Translations under genes and position numbers: made by a program | Assembly: GCF_040958095.1 (NCBI RefSeq) | Contig: NC_091219.1 | Location: forward strand, 30,577,252-30,641,251 | Direction: 5' to 3' | DNA: 64,000 nucleotides | Origin: Procambarus clarkii | Lineage: Eukaryota; Arthropoda; Malacostraca; Decapoda; Cambaridae | Notes under the pieces: model-generated | Told to the model about the DNA's origin: nothing | Seen by the model: the letters and a program-made list of their open reading frames with translations, nothing else | The model's database searches: none | In this document: one piece after another, positions 1 to 12,400 of the stretch | How the letters are laid out: the number at the start of each line of letters is the position of its first letter | Position numbering within the stretch: the stretch's first letter is position 1

Positions 1-44
1 AAAGTCTACAGAGAGAGAATGGGTCAACCAGGGCAAAAAAAAAG

Positions 45-385
45 AGACAGGAAGATAGACAGAGATAAGGAGAGAAGGAAAAAGAAGGGAAATACATAGG
101 GGATGTTTTACGAGAGGAAAGGAGAAGATGGGGTGTTTGAAGAGAGATGAGAGAGAGGGTGGATAGGGAAGAAGATGGGGAAGAGGGGAAATGGTGAGGG
201 AAAAGGTTGGAGAGGGGGGGAGGGAGAATAGTGGAGAGGAATAGGGGGGAGAAGGTGAAGAAGGAAAGAGACAGGGGAGAGAAGAGGGGTGATAGTGGGC
301 AAAAGTTGGAGAGGGAGGGGGTTGAGGGGAAGAAAGTGGGGAGATTCGGAAGAAGGGAGGGTAAGTGGGGAAAGGAGACACACCT
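45..385. repeat. Purine-rich (G/A) tract
   Basis: A roughly 340-base stretch composed almost wholly of G and A on the plus strand, with GGGGAGA-like runs. It lies in RFT1 intron 5 (mirror at 61770-62110, pyrimidine-rich). Open frames across it are low-complexity artefacts. Confidence 0.85.
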
Positions 386-470
386 GGGTGCAGCCAGGTA
401 TTCTCCGAGTTACTTATACAAAACAAATGTTTCTGACTATTTATTAAAGCTGTAATGCAAATCTTCTCAC

Positions 471-3400
471 CTGATACACTCCCTGCTGGGCTAAGGATAT
501 CAGTGGAAAGAAATTCATGAGATATAATTCTCCTTCTGTCAGAGCTTCCATTAACCAGCCTTGTTTAAAGAAGCTCCATGATAAGGATCCCAACTCATTA
601 TTCACTTCAGGCTAGAAAGAAAAAATATATAAATGTACAGTATTACTGAATAGCAGTGGTTCCCAAACTCTTTACATTCATTACACCTTTTTCAGAGTGC
701 ATTCTTATTAATGGCCCCCTACACTCAGTATTAAAAGAATTTTAGCAACATAAATTTTATTGTTGTTATTATGATCTCAGACAGGAATGATCTCGGACGC
801 AGGTTTGAATCCTCGTCACGGCCCTTGTGGATTTGTTCATTTGATACATCACACTATTGTGATTTCTGTGTGTAATTGTTGTTATTGTGATATTTTTCTT
901 TCTTTGAGTATCATAACCTGTATATTGCCTCAACTTATGGACCCCTACTTATTGCAAAAAGAACCCACCCCCACCCCAAGGGAGCCACGGCTCCAAGTTT
1001 GGCAACCAGTACTGTACAGGGTCCATTTTGGGGCTAAAATTAAATAAAAGAAAACAGCATTGAATGTAATGAAACCACCTTTTCTGTTGAATCACTTAGT
1101 GTTTCCCAGTGTTACTGGGGCTGTCAAGACTGAGGAAATTGTACCAGGCTCACAAAACCCACTCGAATCTACTGGAAACAAGAACCACTATCTGGCTTTC
1201 TCTATGAGGTGAGGTAAGCTTAAGGATCAGAGATCAACCCAAAACCAAAAATCCAGCGTTGAATGTAATGAAACTCAATTTTCTGGGTGAGTCCCAGAGG
1301 CTCTCCGGAGCTATCTATGGCCGATATGGATACCCTAACTATTTTGCATCAGTCAATGTGGGTTGAGTTGTAGGCCTACTGGGGACCACGAGCCAGACCC
1401 CTCATAGAGGCATGAGGAGCAATGGCCCATCATGGAAATGCACATGTGATTTGGAACATTACAGGCTGTATATATCTGTCATCGACTGGGACAGGCACCC
1501 AGAAAGGTAAGCGCCACAAAACAATCCCCTATTCTGGTTAACAATGAAAATCATCAAACGAGTGGACAGAACTCCCCAAAAGAAAAACGAGCAAACAAGC
1601 ACGACGTCACACGAGTCGTGCCGCATATCTGCACAGCTCCCCCTCCCCAGATGGAGGATGGGGGAGCCCCAGACCCTCGCGCCGGCGATCCTCACCCCAG
1701 TTCTGAGGCAGGATATCAGAAATGCAAAAAATTGCCGACCGGAGGGAGGGAGGGAGGGTTGCCGGGAAGCCTCCAGGACTCACCCCCAGAAAATGGCGTT
1801 TCATTACATTCAACACTGGTTTTACCCTACGGCTCCCCGGAGCTAACTCACCAAAGACAAAACAAGAAAGAAGGGGACCTACCCGGGAGGCGGTCGGTGC
1901 TCCACTCCTCAACTCGAAGTCGAGACAACGGGCTGCAACCGCCGTCCCAATGCGGCACAAGCCCGACTGCGCCCTGGAACGTTCACGAGGTAGCGTGCAG
2001 CCAGGACCCTGTTCGACCGCCAAAAACCCCATGCCCGAATGTCAGCTCAAAACATATTGCCAAAGACGGCAGCAAGAGTTGCAAACTTACGAACGTCATA
2101 GGCACGGGGATAGACCGCAGGATGGCTAGACTTAATAACCCTGGGGACGACCTGAGAGACCCGAACCCGCGAACAGGGAAGAAGGGAAACCGGATCAACC
2201 CAAAGCGCATCCCTGGACACAGAAGCCGTGGTGCGCAGATAACAGCAGAGGGCTGCAACCGGACCCAACACATGATGAAGCCCAGGCCTGACCAACCAAG
2301 CATCAACAACCCAAGGACCCCTCCAGAAAGCAACAGTCTCATTCTTTGCCAGAAAAGAGGGAGACAGCTGCAGACGAACATACCTATGACCACAACCAAA
2401 AGAGCAAAAACCTCTGCGCCGGAGATGAGCATGAAGCTCCGCCACTTAACCCCCAGAAGCCAATGCCAACAGAAAAAGAACCTTAGCAAAAAAATCCTGA
2501 TTCGAAGGGGCCACAACAAACCGAGAAGAAGAGAGATAGGAGAGCACTCTGTCTATAGACCAGGACAGCTCAGGCAGCGCATGAGCAGGCCGGAGGTGAA
2601 ATGACACACAAGACAGCTTGTGAAACAGTGCAGAAGTAACATCGATACCGAAAGCAAGCTGCAGCGGCTCCGCCAGCGCCACACGATACAAGGCGATACG
2701 ATATATTAGGCATAAGGTAACAGTCCTGGAACAACCAAGAGAGAGAAAGAACACCACCACCCGAGCTGAAAGCAAAGAGTTACGACGAAGAATCAAAAAG
2801 AAACTGAAGGACCGCAAGGAAACTTCATACTGCCTTCGAGAAGAAGCCTGCAGGTGGGAAACCATCAGAGAGCCCACCTGAGCACCATAGAGATGGTGAT
2901 AAACCTAAGTAAAAAACACCAAACGCGAAGACTCGAGGAGAAGAGCGAACCAGTCTCGTACCAGACTGGGCCGATCTCCTGAAAAAGACGAAGCCGCGGA
3001 AAAATCTCCGGGTTCAAGCACCGGGCAAGCACCGCCTGAAACCACGGCTGGGCTGGCCACCACAGGGCCAAGAGGATTACTTGCCCCTGGTAAGTCTCCA
3101 AGCGAGCCAGGACCTGGAGCACCAGCTGAACTGGGGAAAAGTAGTACAGGAACCCCTACCTCGACCAGTCCTGCCAAAAGGCATCGACCCCTAACAGCCT
3201 CGCAACCGGGGAAGGGCGCCACATACACTGGAAGACGCCTCGACCCTGCAGACACGAAGAGGTCCACCTCCGGGCGCCCGAACGTCCGGCAGAGCCAACT
3301 GAATGAGTCGGCGACAACTGTCCATTCCGTGGACAGGGGAACGAACCGGGACAGGCCGTCCACCAGGACATTGGACATTCCCTGGACACGAACCGCCAGA

Positions 3401-6400
3401 AGAGCCAAACTCCGAGAACACAGCAGACGAGTCACTTGCAGCGACCAGCCCCAAACAGCCAAGGACTGCATCGAACCCCTTCGGTTCAGGCAATGCACCA
3501 CAGGAGAGCAGTCTGAATGGAGCAGTATTGTTGATTTGCGGGTTACCCGAACCCACCAAAGCACAAACCACACCGCAGCGAACTCCCGCACCGTGCTGTG
3601 GGCCCCACGGAAAGACAGATCCCCACCGCCCCTGGCCGGCCTGGTGAGCACTGGTCACAAAGCCCCAGCTGAGAGATGACGCGTCCGTGAACACATCGAG
3701 CAAGGGCTCGGGTAGGCGCAGTGCCAAGGCACAGACCCCGAACAAGAAGTCGGCGATGCAGCAGCCAATAAAAGGCTCCCAGGAGTCGAACCCAGTGATC
3801 GCAAGAGGGGGCAGAAGGGACGTCCTCGAAGGAACCAAAACAGCCGACGAAGCCAAACCCAACCCTGCAGGAAGACCAACATCGCAAAGTTCAGGCTCCC
3901 GCACAGACCCTCGAGCAACCGCTGGGTGACCCGGGAGCCTCCCAAAAACAAGCCCTTGCTGGACCGCAGCCGAAGGAGAGACGCCGGAGGAAGAGACAAG
4001 GAAGTGGTCCGAGAGTCCCACCCAAGACCCAGCCAGGACCGAACCTGGGAGGGAACCAGAAGGGACTTCCTCCAGTTCACCAGGAACCTGAACCCAACGA
4101 GCTGGGAAAGCACTAAATCCCTGGCGAGCAGACACGCAAACCGGCTGGGAGCCAAAACCAGCCAGTCGTCGAGGTAAGCCAACACCCGAACACCTAACAG
4201 ATGCAGACGGGCCACCACGACCCGGGTAAGGCATGTGAACACGCGAGGTGCCAGATTCAACCTGAATGGGAGACAACAAAAGCGTTAACACTGATGCACT
4301 ACAACAAAACTGAGCCAGTTCCGGAACCCCAGATAAATAGGGACGTGTCAATATGCGTCCTTGAGGTCCAGGGACACCAAGCGCCCGGCCCCATCAGAAG
4401 CCGAACCTGGGACAGAGTGGTCATCCGAAACCAGGGGCAAGGGTTTAGACGGGACAAGTCCAGAATGAACCGAAGGTCTGCACAGTCCCTCTTCGGAACT
4501 GGAAACAGGCAGGAAACCCACCTGAGAGACATCAACATTTCGACTATGCCCAAGAGCACCCACTTCAAGATGATCAGACAGAGCGCAGGAGAGGAAGCCT
4601 GCCTCATCAGCCCCGAACCCCCCAAAGTAGGAGGAGCCACCCAACGCCATCACAGGCCGAGAGAAACGACCCGAAAAGCCCATAAATCGTAAGACCAGGC
4701 GTGAGCGAACAGAGCAAGCCTTCCCCCCACCACCCCGTCAATGGGGCGAACCGTGAAATGGCCACTGCTCCTTATGAGAACCCAAAATGCGCGCAGACTG
4801 AACATCGCGCCGACCAGGCGGTCAGGACCGCAGGCAGCACTGGCACCGAACCCGACACCTGTAGTCAACCTCGATGAACGGAACCTCGAGCCCTAGCATG
4901 ACCCCGCCGGGAAGGAATTTTCATGCTTGAAGTTTTTCAATGTCTTCAGCTGAGGTAATTTTCATACTGATTTTTGTGTCATCTGTAAAGGACGATATGA
5001 AGCTGTGACTTGTATTTTTGTCTATATCTGATACGAGAATAAGGAAAAGCAGCGGTGCAAATACTGTACCCTGAGGTACAGAGCTTTTAACTGCGCTTGG
5101 ACTCATTTTATATGGTTGACTGTTACTCGCTGAGTCCTGTTTGACAGAAAACTGAGTATCCAGCATCCTACTTTACTGGTTATTCCCATTGACTTCATTT
5201 TGTGTGCTATCACTCCATGGTCACATTTATCGAAAGCCTTCAAGAAGTCCGCGTATATCACATCAGCATTCTGTTTTTCTTCTAATGCCTCAGTGACTTT
5301 GTCGTAGTGATCAAGTAGCTGTGAGAGGCACGATCTTCTCGCTCAAAATTCATGTTGGCCTGGGTTGTGAATGTCATTGGTCTCCATGAATTTGGTGACC
5401 TGACTCCTAATCACTCTCTCAAATACTTTTATTATGTGTGACGTTAGTGCAACTGGTCTATAATTCTTTGCCAATGCTTTGCTCCCTCCCTTGTGTAGAG
5501 GGGCTATGTCTGCTACTTTAAAATGCATCTGGTATCTCCCCCGTGTCCAAGCTCTTCCTCCACACTATACTGAGTGTGAGTGTGAAAGGATTTCATAGCA
5601 CAGGTTAGGGAAGGTAGATTATGGAGGATTATGTTTACAAAGTTGTTTGGCAATTCGTAGTTTACAAACAACTTTTAAAATGAGGATTGAGTGGTTTTCC
5701 GTGTTTGCTTGGCTCAGGTGATTCACCTCAGAATTGGGTTAATCAATGATTTCCATAAGCTCATCAACCATGATAGAGGGGCAAGTGAAAATGATTCTTG
5801 TCTCACCAGAAGCCTGGTGTTAGCTGAAGGGAATTATCAAGGGTAGCAACCCCAGATAAACCAACCAATGATCTATAAGCCAATTAAGATATAAACAATA
5901 AACTTTATTGCATGCAATAGTTAATATATAAAAGCAAATGTATTAGCTTACCAACAGTTTTCCTTGCTTCCATTTGGGAAAAAGTTGCCTTATTTCTCGA
6001 ACTGGTAGCTGTTTGGCATTTTTCTTTACTGCAGAATATCTTAAAAAACAGCCCGTAATATGACGCACAATAAAATAACGAGCCCAAAATATGACTGACA
6101 CCGTACACAAAGACAGCTTGCATGGGCCACAAATACACAAAAGCTGCCAGAAGAATAGATCGCAGTACCTGCATTAGGCCCTCTATCACAACCTGTAATA
6201 AGAAAAATATTAAAGGAAAATGACTTACAAATCTTACAGCTAAAACAAGGTTTATGAATTAAAAAAAAAAACGTTGAATGTAATGCAACGTCACTTTCTG
6301 GGTGAGCCCCGGAGGCTCCCCAGAGCATACCGGGCTGATATGTATGTATTAGACCGTGGCATCAGTCGATTGGAGTTCTTGCCTACCAGGGACCATGTAT

Positions 6401-9400
6401 TTGGAAGCATTCCGTGTCTGGCCACTACAGCCATCAGTTCTGAGGTCAAACATAAAAAAACACAAAAAAAAAAATGCCAACAAGAGGGAGGGAGGGTGCC
6501 AGGGAACCTTCGGGGCTCACCCAGAAAATGGCGTTTCATTACATTCAATGTTGGTTTGATTACAGCCAATATTACAGCCAATGTTGGCTCCTCTCCTGAT
6601 GGGAGGAGCCCCATCAGCTAACCCCAGAGCTAACTATCAACAGAGGAAAAATATGGGGACTTACCCGGGAGGCAGTCGCTGCTCACTCAACTCGAAGTTG
6701 AGACAACTGGCTGTAACCGCCGACCTAAAACGACACAGGCCCGACTAGGCCCAGGAACGTTTACGAGATACCGAGCAGCCAGGACCCTGTTCGACCGACA
6801 AAATCCTCGAGCCCGAATGTCAGCCCCAGGACATATTGCCAAACACGGCAGCAAGAGCACCGAACTTGCGAACATCATGAGCCAGGGGATAGACCCTGCA
6901 GACGACCAGGGAGACCCACACCCGCGAACAGGGAAGAAGGGAAACCGGATCAACCCAAAAGGCATCCCCGGACAAAGAAGCCGTGGCGCACAAATAACGG
7001 CGAAGGGCCGCAACCGGACACAAAACATGATACACCCCCGGACTGACCGACCAAGCATCAAAAACCCAAGGATCCCTCTGGAAAGCAGGAGGGAAAGTCT
7101 CATTCTTTGCCAGAAAAGAAGGAGACGGCTGCAGATGGACAAACCGATCGCCACGACCGAAAGAGCAGACACCCCTGTACCGGAGGAGAGCATGAAGCTC
7201 ACCGACCCGACCCCCAGAGGCCAATGCCAACAGAAAAAGAGCCTTCAAGAAGCAATCCTGAACCAAAGGGGCCACAACAAACCAAGAAAAAGAAAGAAAT
7301 GAGAGCACCTTATCCAATGACCAGGACAGCTCAGGCAGAGCATGAGCAGGCCGGAGGTGAAAACAATGCACGAGAAAGCTTGCGAAATGGCGCAGACATA
7401 ACGTCAATACTGAAAGCAAGCTCAAGCGGCTCCGCCAGCGCAGCACGATATGAGGCGACAATGTTAGACATAAAATGATGGTCCTGGAACAACCAAGAGA
7501 GAGAAAGGACAACACAACCCTAACAGACAGCAAAACATAATGACAAAGACGCAGAAAGAAACAAAAGGACCGCCAGGAAACTTCATACTGACGCCTAAAA
7601 GAAGTCTGCAGGTGAGACACTAACAAGGAAGCCACCTGATCACCATAGAGATGATAAACCCGAGTCAAAAATACCATACGTGAAGACTCGAGGAGAAGAT
7701 CGAACCAGCCACGTGACGCACCGGTCCGATCTGCTAAAACAGGCGGAGCCGCGGTAAAACCTCCGGGTTTGGACACCGAGCAAGCAGCGCCTGAAACCAC
7801 CGCTGGGCCGGCCACCACGGGGCCAAGAGGACAACTTTCCCCTAGTAAGTATCCAAGCGAGTCAGGACCTGGAGCAACAGCTGAACCGGGGGGAAAGAGG
7901 TACAGGAACCCCCACCTCGACCAGTCCTGCCAAAAGACATCAACCTGGTCAGGACTGGGAGCGGTCGGCCGAGCGGACAGCATGCTGGGCTTGTGGTCCT
8001 GGGTTCGATCCCAGGCGCCGGCGAGAAACAATGGGCAGAGTTTCTTTCACCCTATGCCCCTGTTACCTAGCAGTAAAATAGGTACCTGGGCGTTAGTCAG
8101 CTGTCACGGGCTGCTTCCTGGGGGTGGATGCCTGGTCGAGGACCGGGCCGCGGGGACACTAAAAAGCCCCGAAATCATCTCAAGATAACCTCAAGATAAC
8201 CCCGACGGCCTCGCAGTCGGGGAAGGGCAACACATATATGGGAAGGCACCTCGACCACACCGATGTGAAGAGCTCCACCTTGGGGCCCCTGAACCTCCGG
8301 CAAAGCCAAAGGAAGGAGTCGGCGTCGACCATCCATTCCGTGGAAGGGGGAACGAAACAAGACAGCCCGTCGGCCAGGACAGACACTCCCGCACGTGAAC
8401 AGCCAGGAGAGCTAAACCCTGAGAACTCAGCAGATTAGTCACCCCTAAGCGACGAGCACCAAAGAGCCAAGGACCGCATCGAACTCCCCCAGTTCAGGCA
8501 ATGAACCACTGGGGAGCAGTCCGAATGAAGCCGGATCGTCAATCCGTGGGCGACCCGAACCCTCTGCAGCGCAAAACCACACCTCCGCGAACTCCCGCAC
8601 CGTACTGTGAGCCTGACCGAAGGACGGACCCCACCGTCCCTGGCTGGCCTGGCGAGCACTGGTCACAATGCCCCAGCTGAGAGATGACGTGTCCGTGAAC
8701 ACAACAAGCGAAGGCTCAGGCAGGCGCCAAGGCACTGATCCACGAAAAACCCAAAGAGGAAGCCGGCGATGCAGCAGCCGACGCAAGGTCCCAAGAGTCC
8801 GAATCCAGTGATTGCGAGAAAGGCGGAAGGGATGTCCCCAAAGGAACCAGAAGAGCCGACGAAGCCAAACCTGACCCGTCGGGTAGACCATCATCATGAA
8901 GTTCAGGATCCCGCACAGTCCCTCGAACAACTGCCGAGTGACCCGGGAGCCCCCAGAAACAGGCACATACGGGACCGCAGCCACAGGAGAGACAACGGAG
9001 GAAGAGACAAGGAAGCGGTCCAAGAGTCCCATACAAGACCCAGCCAGGTCCGAATCTGGGAGGGAACCAAATGGGACTTCCTCCAATTCACCAAGAATCC
9101 AAACCTGGCGAGCTGGGAAAGAACCAAATCCCTGGCTAGCTAACAAGAGGACTGGCTGGGAGCCCAAACCAGCCAGTCGCTGAGGTAGGACCACAGCCTA
9201 CTGGGGACCACAAGCCAGAACCTGGTCCCCTCAGAGAGGCACAGGGAGCAATGACCCTGGAAGATCCCCATGGTTGGGGGTTTTCCTTATCTACCATCGA
9301 CTGGGGTTAGGCACCCCAGAAAGGTAGGCATAACAAAACAGACCCCACATGATAAGAAAATTGAAACCAAAAACCAAACAGAGGGGTAGAACTTCTTCCA

Positions 9401-12400
9401 ATCTCAAGCAAACAAGCAAATGGGGCGACTGCAAGGTGTGAACCTTGCAGTCGCCCCGAGAGGAAGGGGGAAGCCCCAAGGGAGGAACGGGGAGTCCTGG
9501 ACCCCCCCTGCACGCCGGCTACCTAGCACTCCAGTTCGGAAGCTAAGCATCAAAACAATGCAAAAAAAAAAAAAAAAAAAAAATGTCGACTGGAGGGAGG
9601 GTGCCAGGGAGCCTCTGGGGCTCACCCAGAAAATTGTGTTTCATCACATTTAATGCTGGTTTTCTGTGGGGAGCCCCTTTGGCTTCCTGGAGCTACCTAA
9701 CCAAAGATAAGGAAAAGAGGGACTTACCTGGTAGGCAGCCGCCACACACTCCTCAACACGAAATCGAAACAACTGGCGGCAACCTACGATCCAAAGCAAC
9801 ACATGAGTGTCCAGGAGCAGGAACATTAACCAAATATCAGGCAGCTAGGACCCTGTTTGACCTCCAAAATCCCTGCACCCGAATATCAGTCCAAGACATA
9901 TTGTCAAACATCGCAGCCAAAGCAGCAAACTTCCTAACGTCATGAGCACGAGGATAGATTGTAGGCTGCCTTGACTTAATTCTGCAGACGACTTGGGAGA
10001 CCCAAGCCCAGGAACAGGGAATGTGGTTAACAGGATCAACGCAAAGGGCATCCCAGGCCACTGAATCCGAGGCCCGCAACCGGACACAAAACATGATGCA
10101 CCCCCAGCTTGACCAACCAAGCATCAATGACCCAAGGACCCCTCGGGGAGCAGTCGTCTCGTTCTTCTCCAGAAAAGAAGGAGAAGGTTGCAACCGAACA
10201 AACCAACCAACCAACCAACCAACGGCATTCAAAATCACACTGAATTGTAACCTGAAAAGCTGAATGGCCACCAGGATAGGAAATTCTGGTACTGCATATA
10301 CATGAAGCATAAATGAAGCAGTGGCCTTGCATAGAACCGAAGTTCCAGGGAACCCTAATACACTATGCTGAAAAATTAAGTTGCATAAGGGTCCCAGCAG
10401 AGGCTTGTCTGACCTAAAATACACCACACAAATGAGGAAGAAGGTAAACCACTTTAGGCAAATCATAGATTCTCAGACTTCTCATCTCATAGAGAAAGCC
10501 AGATTCTGGTCCTGGCCTCAAATAAGTCAACATGGGTCGAGTCCTGGTACAATTCCTAAGGCTTAGCTATACCAGTGCATAAATACTAGTATAGGGTGGG
10601 GGGTCTTGCCAAAAACAATGTTTTCATTCACTGTCACTGTCTAATAAATATCTTATATAGTATGTGACCATGCTATCAGGGTTATATTTTATGTACTCAG
10701 TTAAGATGTGGATTCTAAGTTGACCACCACATACAAGAGGCAGGCTCTGTATGGTAATACACAGCATGGTTTATAATGAACTTCACATTCCAAATTCCAA
10801 AGCACCAACACTGTCTTAAATTTAGAACATTCCTTAAGAAACTTAAGCCAGAGTCTTCTCTTCTAAGATACTGACATATGCTAACATGCCAGGAGCATTA
10901 CCACTACATTTTAAGAAAAAATAAGGCTCAAAACTTTCTGAACACCTGTTATAGTTAAGGCAACAACAGTATAAAATACATGTTCAAACTCTTACCTTAG
11001 TTTTGCTCCACAGCTGTAACTCTGCAAGGACAAATGGCACCTCAGCTGCTACCTCAACAATAACACTTAAAGCCATGAAGACAACCCCAGCATTGTAGTT
11101 CGTGGTTACAGTATCTGGTGGCCTTTCCATTATATATAACCAGATATACCAACTCAGGGCACACACAGGTCCTGACACTAATGTTCTAAGAAAATAAAAC
11201 AAAATTATTGTAGATATCCTCTTGGCATCAAAGTGCTTAATTAAGGAACTTCTAAATTGAATTTGAAACATCAGTATATTCAATATTTGATATTTCTAAT
11301 TTCACTTAAAAATACTGTGTTGCTTTAACCAAGGTTAAAACAAAGTTATACAGTACTGGGGTTCCCAATTCACGTACGTTCAGTCTTTTAAACCTTATTA
11401 CAAATACCAGTTTGGCCCCCTCATTATTCTATATGAATGCTGCTTATCCAGAAAAATCTCTTAAAAAATCAGTGTTGAATGTAATGAAACGTCATTTTCT
11501 GGGTGAGACCCGGAGGCTCCCCGGAACTATCCAGACTGATATGGATATATTAGACTTTGGCCTAGAACTCCATGCACATTGACTGTGTGCATGGAGTGCA
11601 TGAAGTACATGTCAAAGTGCATGAAGTTCTAGGACTAATGGGGACCATGAGCCAGAACCTAGCCCCCTCTGAGAGGCACAAGGAGCAATGGGCCTATAGA
11701 AACCCCCATATGGGTGGAAGCCGTCTATGTGTGCCATCGACCGGGTCAAGCATACAGAAAGGTACACGCCCCCAAAACAAACCCCCTATTCTGGTTAAAA
11801 TATTGCTACTAAAAGCCAAACTATTGGATAGAACTCGCCAAATGAAAATGAGCATGATGTCCCCACGTCGCTGCGCCACTGTATGCGCAACCCCCTCCTC
11901 CTCCCAGGGATAGGGATGGGGAGCCCCAGACCCTCACCCCAGCTATCCACCCTGCAGTTCTGAGGCTGGATGTCAAAACACGCAAAAAGAACGCCAACCA
12001 GAGGGAGAGTTACCGGGAAGCCTCCGGGTATCACCTAGAAAATGGTGTTCCATTACATTCAATGCTGGTTTTCTGTGGGGTGGGGGGGGGGGGGGAAGCC
12101 CATTGGCTCCCCAGAGCTACTTACCCAAAGATAACATAAGAAGGACAAACCCGGGAGGCGATCAGCAACACAGCAAACATACGAAGCCATGAACATGAGG
12201 ATAGACTGCAGGCGGGCCAGACCCGGCTCCCAGCGGGATGACCTGGGAGACCCGAACCCCAAAACAGGAAAGAAGGGAAACTGGTCAAACCCAAGTGTGG
12301 CCCTGACCAAGCATTAACAACCGAAGGACCTCTCCGGAAAACAGCAGTCTCATTCTGTGCCAGAAAAGGAGACAGCTGCAAATGAAGAAAACAACTACCG

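Noticed and set aside
207-455. Open frame of 82 codons in the purine-rich tract
   Set aside because: Low-complexity Glu/Arg/Gly composition produced by G/A repeats, with no similarity to any protein I know; it lies in an RFT1 intron.
3191-4351. Host gene with a 386-codon open frame on the minus strand
   Set aside because: It is a GC-rich open frame on the coding strand of DIRS fossil A, overlapping the reverse transcriptase and RNase H, and does not resemble a host protein.
7960-8020. Functional tRNA gene
   Set aside because: A and B boxes are present, but the sequence lacks a complete cloverleaf with an acceptor-stem partner and continues into a SINE body and tail.
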